Made by a program: the position numbers and the translations under genes. A stretch of DNA of 64,000 bases from contig NC_081841.1 of NCBI RefSeq assembly GCF_963259705.1, forward strand, positions 113,682,979 through 113,746,978, given 5' to 3'. Below the pieces are notes generated by a model. That model did not search any database. It worked only from the letters and a program-made list of their open reading frames with translations, and was not told where the DNA came from. Positions 11,400 to 20,250 of the stretch are shown here, piece after piece (the first letter of the stretch is position 1; each line of letters starts with the position of its first letter). The stretch comes from Myotis daubentonii (Eukaryota; Chordata; Mammalia; Chiroptera; Vespertilionidae).

Positions 11400-12060
11400 T
11401 GGGTGTTAGACCCATTTGTGTCAGACTGGACCTGGGTTCAGCAACCTTGGTTCTTGAGTTTTAGCTAGGAAAGAATTAAGAGCCAAGACCAAATCTCTAA
11501 GAAAATATTTATTTGGCTAATCACAGAGGCAGAAAAGTAATTCCTAGAAGAAATGGGCTTAGGAAACAAGTTATAGAGGTAAAGGAAGCTTGGGAGTGAG
11601 GAAGCTAGTAGTAAGGTGTGGGGGGCGGGGGGGGGGGGGGAGGTTAGGGAAGGGAGGAGGAAATGGAGGCACAGGGGTGTTCCTGGGAGGGAGAGCTCAC
11701 TGGGTCTTCCTTCCTAAGAGTTTTAAGGGTGGAGCTTTGAGAGGAAGATCTAAATAGAATATTCAGCAGTTTTCCAGGTGTGCCCTTTCTGGGTTGTGGT
11801 CTCCACTGATTGGCCAGCACCAGGGCAGGGCATCATTATTCAATACAGCTGGTCCTTAAGTCAGCTGTGGCTGGTTTTATTGCTAATGTTGACCTACAGC
11901 TGAAAAAACTGAGGCCTAGATGTTAACTTTAGGGAGGAAAGGTCACTCTGGGAGTGAGGTCCCACCCTACAATTGTCCTTTGCTAGGAATCTGGGGCTTT
12001 CTATCCTGGTTACCTTCTGTACCAGGCCCATTGTCTTTGCTCTGTTCATGTCTACCACAG
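11400..12060 (-). mobile_element. LTR-like element upstream of RFXAP (tentative)
   Basis: About 660 bases with an internal minus-strand AATAAA signal ('atatttattt' near 11503-11512), a G-run near 11620-11641 and no coding frame. Composition and layout resemble a mammalian LTR, but I could not identify matching target duplications. Confidence 0.35.
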
Positions 12061-12121
12061 TATTAACAATTAAAGAAATAAGTTCCAAGGGAGAAAAATT
12101 TATCAAGAGTAAATCATTTAG

Positions 12122-12336
12122 CCCTAGCTCGTTTGGCTCAGTGGATAGAGCGGCATCAGAATGAAGAGTCCTGGGTTCGATTCTGGTCAGGGGCATATAC
12201 CTGGATTGCAGGCTCATCCCCAGTAGGAGACATGTAGGAGGCAGCCGATCAGTGATTCTTTCTTATCATTGATGATTTTATCTCTCCCTCTCCTTTCCTC
12301 TCTGAAATCCATAAACATATGTTGTTTTTTTTAAGG
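12122..12336 (+). mobile_element. Ves-type SINE, first of a pair
   Basis: Typical head 'tttggctcagtggatagagc', B-box 'gggttcgattctggtc', family segment 'aggaggcagccgatcagtga' and a short A/T-rich tail. Left duplication is 'aagagtaaatcatttag' (12105-12121). The same target sequence recurs at 12337-12350 and 12591-12607. Confidence 0.85.
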
Positions 12337-12350
12337 GGTAAATCATTTAG

Positions 12351-12580
12351 CCCTGGCCAGTTGCTGCGGCAGGGGAGCACATCCCCAGTGCCCAATGGTT
12401 AGAGTGTAGGCCTGCACACCAAAGCTTCGGGACTGGATTCCTGGTCAACAGCGTTGGGTTGCAGGTTTGATCCCTAGGCCTGAGACAACCAATTATGTGT
12501 CTCTCCCACATCAATGCTTCCCTCCCCTACCCTCTCTCTTTCTTTCCTCTAAAATATCAATGGAAAAAATATCCTCTGGT
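12351..12580 (+). mobile_element. Ves-type SINE (divergent), second of a pair
   Basis: Begins 'ccctggccagttgctgcggc' and has the SINE layout: tRNA-like head, 'gggttgcaggtttgatccc', CT-rich segment and A-rich 'aaaatatcaatggaaaaaa'. It is flanked by 'ggtaaatcatttag' and 'aagagtaaaccatttag', the same target as the previous SINE. Confidence 0.75.
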
Positions 12581-12719
12581 GAGGATTAACAAGAGTAAAC
12601 CATTTAGCTCTCAACAAGTATAACTTGGACCCAGGTCTGGCCCACTCCCTCTCCACTATACCATTTTCAGATTGCCTCTGCCTTCACCCACTGCTATCTG
12701 GTAGCGCCACTTAATGACA

Positions 12720-13005
12720 CTACTACATGCCTGGCCGCCTCCACAGGTCGCTGGACCAACACCTGCGCAGTCAGTTCTGCCGGCAGCGCTCAGCCCCGCC
12801 CCTAAGAGACGCCCCGTCCCCTGGTGAGCCCCAGCGGAAACACCTTTACCATTGGTCTGCGCAGCCGCGCAGGCGCAGTTCGGGCACCACCGCGGGCCCC
12901 GCCCCTTTTCCTGTCGCCTGTCTTTTGAGTCTGGTTTGCGAGGTGACGTTGGAACCCGAGGGTGCGGAAAAGCTAGGTTGTGGACCCCCGCCAGGTCTCA
13001 GCACC
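12720..13005 (+). promoter_or_regulatory. RFXAP: RFXAP promoter and 5' UTR, CpG-rich and TATA-less
   Basis: CpG density rises sharply here and stays high through exon 1. Visible sites are GC boxes ('ccccgcccc' near 12795 and 'gccccgcccctttt' near 12898), a reversed CCAAT box ('accattggt' near 12849), an NRF1-like 'gcgcaggcgcag' near 12867, and a CRE-like 'ggtgacgt' near 12940. No TATA box is seen. This fits a housekeeping-type promoter for RFXAP. The transcription start is inferred to lie around 12850-12950 and has not been mapped. Confidence 0.7.
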
Positions 13006-13632
13006 ACGGAGGTGCCGGGTGTTGCCGAGGGCGCGGGGCCGGTTGCCGCCGGTGGTGCGCTGCGCCCCGGGGCCCCAGCCCCTGCGCTGGGCCCGGCCCT
13101 GGCTCCAGCCCAAGGCCAGGCTAGGGCCTCGCAGCTCACCTTCCTGGTGATGCGTCCCTGCGGAAGGCAGGAGGAAGCTGAGGCCGATAGCGTCCTGAGT
13201 CAGGCTCCTGCCCTGGGGGACAGTGCCGGGGCGGGCAAGCCTATTAGGTATCCTTGTGAAGCGGCGGGGGATGGAGAGGAGGAAGCGGGGGAGGACGAAG
13301 CCGACCTGCTGGACACTTCGGACCCTCCGGCGGGAGGCGAGAGCACGGCTAGTTTGGAGGACCTGGAGGACGAAGAGACCCACTCCGGGGGCGAGGGCGG
13401 CAGCAGGGGAGCCCGGAGGCGGGCCAGCGGCGGGGGCAGCATGTGCAAGACCTGCACTTACGAGGGCTGCAGCGAAACCACGAGCCAGGTGGCCAAGCAA
13501 CGCAAGCCGTGGATGTGCAAGAAACACCGCAACAAGATGTACAAGGACAAGTACAAAAAGAAGAAAAGTGACCAGGCCCTGAATTGCGGTGGAGCCGCCT
13601 CAGCTGGCAGTGCGGGGAACGTCAAACTGGAG
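13006..13632 (+). CDS. RFXAP: RFXAP exon 1 (regulatory factor X-associated protein)
   Basis: RFXAP is the subunit that, with RFX5 and RFXANK, forms the nuclear RFX complex on the X box of MHC class II promoters; its loss in people causes bare lymphocyte syndrome. This exon encodes about 209 residues. In order: an Ala/Pro/Gly-rich start, an acidic block ('GEEEAGEDEADLLD' type, roughly residues 86-105, then 'SLEDLEDEETHSGGEG'), a Cys/His segment (C150, C155, C171, H174 counted from the ACG), and a lysine-rich nuclear-localisation-like run ('KMYKDKYKKKKSD'). It ends KLE at 13632, followed by a GT donor ('gtatta'). The codon at 13006-13008, aligned with the family's initiator Met, is ACG in strong context ('agcaccACGg'). 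The next in-frame ATG is at 13150; an upstream in-frame ATG is at 12727. Identity is certain from the conserved second half; the true start is not. Confidence 0.93.
13233..13250 (+). other. Note on opposite-strand frames over RFXAP exon 1
   Basis: GC-rich exon 1 leaves long open frames on the minus strand (12846-13139, 12973-13527, 13200-13457). They have no family resemblance and the plus-strand protein is clearly conserved, so they are not annotated as genes. Confidence 0.6.
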
Positions 13633-13663
13633 GTATTAGACTTTAGCTAGGGTCTTGGGGAGT

Positions 13664-13681
13664 GGGGGGGGGGGGGGGGGG
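13664..13681 (+). repeat. G18 homopolymer near the exon 1 splice donor
   Basis: Eighteen consecutive G residues begin 31 bases downstream of the intron 1 donor. G-runs next to 5' splice sites can bind hnRNP F/H and can form quadruplex structures. Length may be inaccurate or polymorphic. Confidence 0.85.
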
Positions 13682-14269
13682 AAGCAATCCCACTCTGTGC
13701 AAACCTCATTTCCTGCCCCTGCCCATTGGCCCTGATATGGACCATGTTGCTGTGGCTGGACTTGAGGCTTGAGAGTGAGTGAGTGCTTGCCTTAAAGTTT
13801 ATTCAAACGTGTTTAAAGCCTTAATAGTTCTGTTGCATCCTTTTGATAGATGAATAAATTTCAATGAAAATGATGTTGCACATCAGAAAAGATGTAATTT
13901 CTAAGGTCTGGGATACGTACTGGAAGGACAGATAGTAAATGACTGATCCGGTTCATCACTAAAGGAGCAGGCAAAGAGATAGGAACCCAGATGAAATTGG
14001 TACTTTGGAGAAGGCAATCTCTTACTGTTTTCACTACCCTGTCTATTGTCAGTATCCTGTTTTGAGTATCAACGTTCTTAGTACTCTGCTCCCTGTACCC
14101 CTATACTTAATACCCTATTCACAGTAAACCCATGCTTAGTCCCCTGTTCTCACTACTTTTTTTTTTAGTACCTCTGGAGAAAAAGAATTAAATAATAATG
14201 GGGTATAAGCCTCAGAAGATTTTTAGATTGTTTGAATTGAACTGTGTTGACAGTTAAAGTCAGTATGCT

Positions 14270-14498
14270 GAAGTTGGACTGCTGACTGCAAATCTCCATT
14301 CTATCATTTCTTGGCCATGTGCCCTTGAACAGGTTATTAAACACTCTTAAGCTTAAGTTTCTTCATCTGTAAAATGGCTGTTAAAATAGTGCCTAGTTCA
14401 TAATGTTACTGTGAATATGTGAGGTATTCCATATTGAGTGTTCACACAGTGTCCAGCAGATAGTAAAAGTCAATAAGCCTTAGCTATTATTGGTGTCA
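14270..14498 (+). mobile_element. MIR SINE remnant
   Basis: Old MIR-like run: 'cttggccatgtgcccttgaa', 'gtttcttcatctgtaaaatg' and 'cagtgtccagcagatagtaa' in the right order and spacing. A Helitron has inserted at its 3' end. Confidence 0.8.
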
Positions 14499-14665
14499 CT
14501 AGAGGCCCGATGCATGAAATTCGTGCAAGAGTAGGCCTTCCTTCCCCTGGCTGCCGGCACTGGCTTCGCTCTGGCACCCGGACCCGGGCTTCCCTGGCAG
14601 CCTCGGCTTTGTCTGGAAGGACAGATGCCCGTTTAATTAGCATATTACTCTTTTATTATTATAGA
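14499..14665 (-). mobile_element. HeliBat-type Helitron, copy C (short)
   Basis: Left end 'ctagaggcccgatgcatgaa' is the reversed 3' hairpin terminus. The right end, read on the minus strand, is TCTATAATAATAAAAGAG, the 5' terminus. Only 167 bases, so a minimal non-autonomous copy keeping both ends. It closely resembles copy J in intron 2. Confidence 0.85.
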
Positions 14666-15524
14666 TTATTAGTGGTATTCTTTGAAGTTATTACAGATAA
14701 GCAGATACTTCATCCTGTGTGTTTTCCAGTACTTCTTCAGTGCAGAGAAAACTTGAATTTTGTTTAAAGTGATTCAGAAAATAACTTTCAAAACTGAAAG
14801 CTGTCCTAGAATGTATTTTAAAAGTCTTTAAATTTAAGCTGTTCTGGACTTGAACAGCTGCCTCATTGCTCACATTTTAGATTTTGCAATTGTTTACAAA
14901 TGTAATGTTCTAAATATTTCTAATATCTGAAGTCACCAACATGTTGTACTTAATTCACAGGTTAGAGTCTTCTGACTTCTCATTCTCTTTTATTCCATTG
15001 AGTCCTAATCTGTTTAGAGTAAAAGGACTCCTTTTAGAATTTGATGAAACCTAATGAACCCTTTTCCCAGAAAAATGCACATATGTAGGTATTTAATTTT
15101 TCATACACATTCATGGAGTTCAGGATGCCTGTGGATCTTAGGTTTAAAATCTGCCCTATCCATATCCTTGTAAAATGCAATATTTTACCATGTTTCGGAT
15201 TACAAGGAATTATGGAAATAAACATTTCATTTATTACAGAGTGAAAGTCAGGTAAGGTTGGTCGTTTATCTTTTTGTATATTCCAAAAGTACCCATTCAC
15301 TTCATAGTTCATTACAGAGAGGGAAGATAATATACTTCTTTTCACTTTTCAAGAAAGACGTTATTTACCTGTAACTATTGTCTTTTTTTAAATGGCCCAG
15401 CATTTCCACCTACAGTTAGAGGAAAATGTATAAAAGGTAAATTGATACTGGATTACAGTCTCTCCCCTCACCCTCCCCCCCCCCCAAAAAAAATACAACC
15501 TTAATAATGTTCCTTTTCAAAAAT

Positions 15525-16852
15525 AATTTGGGTGATTTGTTGATGGTAGCCATTCAACAGGTGTGAGGTGATGTTTCATTGCCATTTTAATTTGCATCTC
15601 TCTGATAATTAGTGACTTTGAGCATTTTTTTCATGTTTCTTGGCCATCTATACTAGTATGTCCACTTTAGAGAAGTGTCTGTTTAGGTTCTTTGCCCATT
15701 TTTAATTGTATTGTTTGTATTCCTTTTGTTAAGTTGTATGAGTTTCTTATATATTTTGGAAATTAACTCCTTATCAGATGTATCATTGGTAAAATACAGT
15801 GGGCTCTCTTGTTGTTTTGTTTATGGTTTCTTTTGCTGTGCAGACGCTTTTTACTTTGATGTAGTCCCATTTTTTTATTCTCTCATTGTTTCCCTTGATC
15901 TAGGAGATGTATGGACAAACATATCTATGAGAGATGTCTGAGATTTTGGTGCCTATGGTTTCCTCTAGGATTTTTATGGTTTCACAACTTACATTTAAGT
16001 CTTTTATCCATTTTGAGTTTATTCTTGTGTATGGTGTAAGTTGGTGGTCTAGTTTTATTTTTTTGCATGTACCTGTCCAATTTTCCCAACGCCATTTATT
16101 GAAGAGAATATTTTAATTCCATTGTATGCTCTTGCCTTCTTTGTCAAATATTAATTGAGCATAATGCCTTGGGTTGATTTCTGGGTTCTTTTTCTGTTCC
16201 ATTGATCTATTTGCCTGTTCAAAAGTGCTGGCAAGGATGTGGAGAAAAGGGAACCCTAATACACACTGGTGGGAATGCAGACTGGTGAAGCCAGTGTGGA
16301 AATCAGTGATCCCACTTCTGGGAATATATCCTAAGAAACCTGAAAAACCAATCAGAAAGAATATATGTATCCCTATGTTCATAGCAGCGCAATTTACAAT
16401 AGCGAAGATCAGGAAACAGCCCAAGTGCCTGACAGTAGATGAATGGATAAAAAAGCTGTGGTACATTTACACCATGGAATACTATGCAGCTGTAAAAAAG
16501 AGACAGCTTGGAAGGATTTGTAGAATATGATTCTAAGTGAAATAAGCCAGTCAGAGAAAGACAAGTATCACACGGTCTTACTCATATGTGGAATCTAATG
16601 AACAAAATAAACTGAACAAAATAGGTCCAGAGACAGAAGCATGGAATAGACTGAGGAATCTCAGAGGGAAGGCAGGGGTGAGATGTGGTGTGGGAAAAGA
16701 TTAACCAAAGAACTTATATGCGTATATGCATAAGCCATGGACACAGACAATAGTGTAGTGAAGGCAGGGGAGGGTGGGGAGGTGCAGGGTTTCAATGGGA
16801 AAAGAAAAGGGGTCATATGTAATACTTTCAACAATAAAGATAAATTTTTTGA
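15525..16852 (+). mobile_element. L1 with inverted 5' part (twin priming)
   Basis: 15525-16220 is ORF2 sequence in minus orientation. 16221-16852 continues from the adjacent L1 position in plus orientation ('gtgctggcaaggatgtggag'), runs through the ORF2 C-terminus ('[18 protein letters not shown]' in the frame 16174-16530) and the 3' UTR ('gatgaatctcagaggg'-type text), and ends in 'caacaataaagataaatttt'. The head-to-head arrangement with contiguous L1 coordinates indicates twin priming. The plus part also has a deletion before the 'gatcccacttctggg' segment. Confidence 0.85.
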
Positions 16853-17301
16853 AAAGAAGGTAATCATAAACAGTAATAATAAAAACAAAATGGAAAAATA
16901 AACCGTAAGATTAAACTTCAAAAATATTACAATTTGGGGATGATTTAGGGATGGTAATTAATTGCTATAAGCAAGAAATAATAGCATACTATACTATTTG
17001 TGTTATATTTTCAGACCCTTTACCAGTTGAGATTTCAAGAACTGTATGTCTTTATCTTTATTGAACTGAGTGTAAAGAAAATATCAGTGACAGTCTGGAT
17101 AGAATAAGGGCCAACTATATAGACTGCTTTAGTAGTAGAGAGGAGGATGGACATTGTAGGCTGAGACACTCTGGGAAGGCTTTGCAAAAAAAATGGTAGT
17201 TTAAGCCAGAAAGGGTGGCTACTTATGCTTAATCAGCTATGTTTCGTATGCGCCATACACTGCTAAGCTGTAAATGAAACTGCACAATGGGATAGGTACT
17301 G

Positions 17302-17771
17302 TCCTATATACTAAAAGCCTAATATGTTAAGTGTCCGGTCGACCGGTCAGCCATTCAGCCAATCAAAGCGTAATATGCTAATATGCTAAGGCCGCTCAAC
17401 CGCTTGCTATGATGTGCACTGACCACCAGGGGGCAGACAGTGGACTGGTCGACCAGTCACTATGATGTGCACTGACCACCAGGGGCCAGACGCTCCGACC
17501 AGTAGGTTAGCTTGCTGCTGGGGTCTGGCCGTTCGGGACTGAGCGAGACAGGCCGGACATGCCCTGGAGCCTTCCTGTGGTCCCTCCCTAGCTGGCCAAC
17601 CTCCCGTGTCCTTCCTTGACCCCGATTGTGCACTGATGGGGTCCCTTGGCCTGGCCTGCGCCTTCTCGCAATCCAGGACCCCTCGGATGTCAGAGAGCCG
17701 GTTTCGGCCCGATCCCGCAGGCCAGGCCGAGGGACCCCACTGGTGCACGAATCCATGCACCGGGCGTCTAG
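17302..17771 (+). mobile_element. HeliBat-type Helitron, copy D
   Basis: Starts TCCTATATACTAAAAGCC and ends 'gcaccgggcgtctag' after a hairpin ('gtgcacgaatccatgcac'). The interior has the 'ctgaccaccagggggcag' motif twice and a large inverted repeat: a segment near 17625-17685 is the reverse complement of the subterminal region near 17700-17745. Confidence 0.85.
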
Positions 17772-17824
17772 TATTTTACATATGTGGAAACAGGCACAGA
17801 GAGGTAAAGGAACATGGCTTAGAT

Positions 17825-17892
17825 CAGCGGTCACCAAGAGTGGTCCACGGACCACTGGTGGTCCGCGATATCCAAAAGGTTGGCAACTGCTG
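17825..17892. mobile_element. 68-base hAT MITE
   Basis: Terminal inverted repeats 'cagcggtcaccaa' and the reverse of 'ttggcaactgctg'. Flanking 8-base duplications are 'gcttagat' (17817-17824) and 'gcctagat' (17893-17900), one mismatch. The inner part 'gtggtccacggaccac' is a perfect palindrome. Confidence 0.85.
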
Positions 17893-18289
17893 GCCTAGAT
17901 GATAGACAAGTACTCAAACCCAAGTACTTGATTCTAGAGCCTTCAGTCTTAACCCATACTGCTTCTGTAGAATTTTGGTAGGTAAAAAGAAAGGCACATT
18001 TTAGTAAAGAAATGAAAGTGGGAATATGAAGACACTTTGAAACAACAGCAAGTGGACCATTATAGCTAGAGTAGGATATTTTGTGTGGAAAAATACATGA
18101 AAGATAAGTGTGGAAAGAGGGTTTGAAGCCAATTTTTGTATGGTATTGAATGCCAGGCTCTAGGGTTTGGATTTGGAGTCTTTAAATGAAGGTTTCTGTT
18201 TAGGGAGTTACTGGGATTCCTACTTTATTGGGGTGGATTAAAGTCAAAAGCCTATAGCTGTATAGACTCTTTAGGGAGATCATTATATA

Positions 18290-18361
18290 GGGTGTCCCAA
18301 AATTCACGCAAGATTTGCAATGGAATTGAATTGCAAATCTTGCTTGAATTTTGAAGCACCC
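18290..18361. mobile_element. Palindromic mariner MITE
   Basis: Seventy-two bases between TA dinucleotides (18288-18289 and 18362-18363). The ends 'gggtgtcccaaaattca' and 'tgaattttgaagcaccc' pair, as do 'gcaagatttgcaat' and 'attgcaaatcttgc' (perfect), around a loop of about 8 bases. The layout matches MADE1-like mariner MITEs. Confidence 0.85.
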
Positions 18362-18493
18362 TATAGTAGGAACTCATAGATGATAATGTGGGTCTTCTGT
18401 TGTAGTTTGAGCAGCAAGATTAGAAATTAATGTATTTAAATCAGTATTTCTTACACAAATCAAGGTTAAATAAGGAACACATCTATCTATATA

Positions 18494-18872
18494 TCTACAT
18501 ATAAAAGCCTAAGTGACTGGCTGACCATTTGACCAGTCAACTGTCCAGTAGCTATGATGCGCACTGACCACCAGGGGGCAGACACTGAACGCAGGAGCGA
18601 AAACTACAGGCATGGAAACATGGAACAGACTGATGAATCTCAGAGGGAAGGGAGGAGAGGGGGAGGTTGTGAAGAGATTAACCAAAGGTCTTATATGCAT
18701 ACTAGAGGCCCTGTGCATGGATTCATGTACCAGTGCGGTCCCTCGGCCTGGCTTGCAGGGATTGGGCTGAAACTGGCTCTCCAACATCCCCCGAGGGGTC
18801 CTGGATTGTGAGAGGGTGCAGGCCAGGCTGAGGGACCCCACCGGTGCACAAATACATGCTCCGGGCCTCTAG
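18494..18872 (+). mobile_element. HeliBat-type Helitron, copy E (composite, two 3' ends)
   Basis: 5' end TCTACATATAAAAGCC and 3' end 'gctccgggcctctag'. Between them lie an L1 3' UTR fragment (about 18598-18700, 'gatgaatctcagagggaagg') and then a second, reversed 3' terminus 'ctagaggccctgtgcatgga' starting at 18702. The last 170 bases are therefore bounded by two inverted 3' termini. Confidence 0.8.
18598..18700 (+). mobile_element. L1 3' UTR fragment inside Helitron E
   Basis: Shares 'gaatctcagagggaagg', 'agagattaaccaaag' and 'cttatatgcat' in order with the L1 3' ends at 16640-16720 and 30170-30230. No poly-A tail is present, so it was captured or left by rearrangement rather than freshly inserted. 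Confidence 0.75.
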
Positions 18873-19384
18873 TGTATATATATATAATAGTTCATGTATC
18901 TAAAAATTGTGCTATGTGAGAGACACATGAACAGGGGATAAAAGAATTAACCTGTAGGGTTGTAATCATTTAATATCTAAAAGGCTATCATATCAAAGAG
19001 GCAATAGATTTATTTTGCATAGTTCTGAAGAAACTAGGACTTAGGAGAAACTCACAAGAGTTATGTTGTTTCAGTTGAACCTAAGTAAAAGCCACCTAAA
19101 TGTTAGAGCTTTTCAAAACCAAATGGGTTGCCTCAAAAGTTGGTTAAGCTTCTTAGGACAAAAAGCATTCAAAATCTTTGAAAAGGGAATTTCAGTATTT
19201 ATAAAAGTTGGACTAGACAATTCAAGGTTATTTCCACTACAATCGTCTATGATTTTGTGATATTAACATTCTGAATTCACATAGTACTTTGTCAGGGGTT
19301 ATCCAGAATACAGGATACTCTGCCATCAAATCAATTTCAGCATTCCATTTCTCGTGCATATAAAAACATGTTTCTTACCAAGAA

Positions 19385-20250
19385 TTGTCTGACGCCACGT
19401 GGGTTTCTAAACTGATGTTCTTTGCAGATTTGAATGACTTAAATGTTAAATTACAAGGAACTGGCAAGACACTTGATGTTATGTTTGGTTACATAAAGGC
19501 TTTTGAAAAGAAACTGGAAGTCTTTAAGAGGGATGTGGATGGTGAGAGATTTAGATATTTCCCAAACCTCAAGAGGCACATCAAAGACCTCCCAAAAGAT
19601 GACAGAACAGACTGCCAAAGCCTTCAAAAGCTGTTTTTAGACATCATCGAGTCAACTATTGAGCAGTTCTTCTCAAGATTTGTGAAATTCAGAGAACTGG
19701 AAGAGACAGCAAAATTCATGAGGTTTCCAGACAGCATGAAACTGGAGGAACTAAACTTACAAATGTTTTCATGGATAGACATGGCTGACTTTGAAATGCA
19801 GTTGATTGAATTTCAGAGTAGCTCAATTTGGAAGCAGAAATTTATTGTCCTTAGAGTTGACTTGGAAAACATTGAAAAAAAGCGATTAGAGATGGGAGTA
19901 CCAGAGAGAAGTGTCAAAAACGAACTATTGAGGACTTGGAATGCATTGAAAAAAAGCGATTAGAGATGGGAGTACCAGAGAGAAGTGTCAAAAACGAACT
20001 ATTAAGGACTTGGAATGCCATTCCAGAAATTTTTTTCTGTTTAAAAAACTTTGCAACAGCGTTACTCTCCATGTTTTCATTCACATACGCTTGTGAATCT
20101 TTGTTCTCAGTGATGAATTTTGTTAAGTCTCATAATAGGAGTAGCCTGACAGATGAAAGTAGTAGCTCGTGCATATCTCTGAAGGTCACGAAATATAAAC
20201 CTGATATAAAATCTCTGTCATCAGTGATGCAGCAGCAAAAGTCCCACTGA
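19385..20250 (+). pseudogene. hAT transposase, C-terminal half, frame-broken
   Basis: The first frame (19385-19963, 192 codons) reads 'WVSKLMFFADLNDLNVKLQG' early on, the standard middle region of hAT transposases of the type from which ZBED, EPM2AIP1-like and GTF2IRD2-type host genes derive. A second frame (19936-20250) carries the hATC dimerisation region ('YACESLFSVMNFVKSHNRSS' near its middle). The frames are offset by a 74-base tandem duplication (19871-19944 and 19945-20018, one mismatch). There is no N-terminal BED finger and no host-gene splice context, so domestication is not supported. Coding quality over the rest is high, so the copy is fairly young. Confidence 0.8.
19871..20018 (+). 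repeat. 74-base tandem duplication in the hAT transposase
   Basis: Two adjacent 74-base copies starting 'attgaaaaaaagcgattaga' differ at a single base (ttgagg versus ttaagg). 74 is not a multiple of three, so the copy shifts the reading frame. Confidence 0.95.

Larger units (their letters stand above)
17240..17960 (+). mobile_element. MIR-like remnant interrupted by two DNA transposons
   Basis: Flanks such as 'tggaaacaggcacagagagg' and 'caagtactcaaacccaagta' resemble the MIR core. A Helitron (17302-17771) and a 68-base hAT MITE (17825-17892) lie inside. Confidence 0.5.

Noticed and set aside
12973..13527. 184-codon minus-strand open frame over RFXAP exon 1
   Set aside because: Antisense shadow of a GC-rich conserved exon; no family resemblance and overlaps other minus frames.
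12727..13650. Treating the whole 307-codon frame as the RFXAP protein
   Set aside because: The frame includes promoter sequence at its start and intron sequence at its end; RFXAP homology ends at KLE (13632) and resumes at 22057.
19385..20250. Domesticated hAT-derived gene
   Set aside because: Lacks the N-terminal half, is frame-shifted by a duplication and has transposon-like flanks inside an intron.
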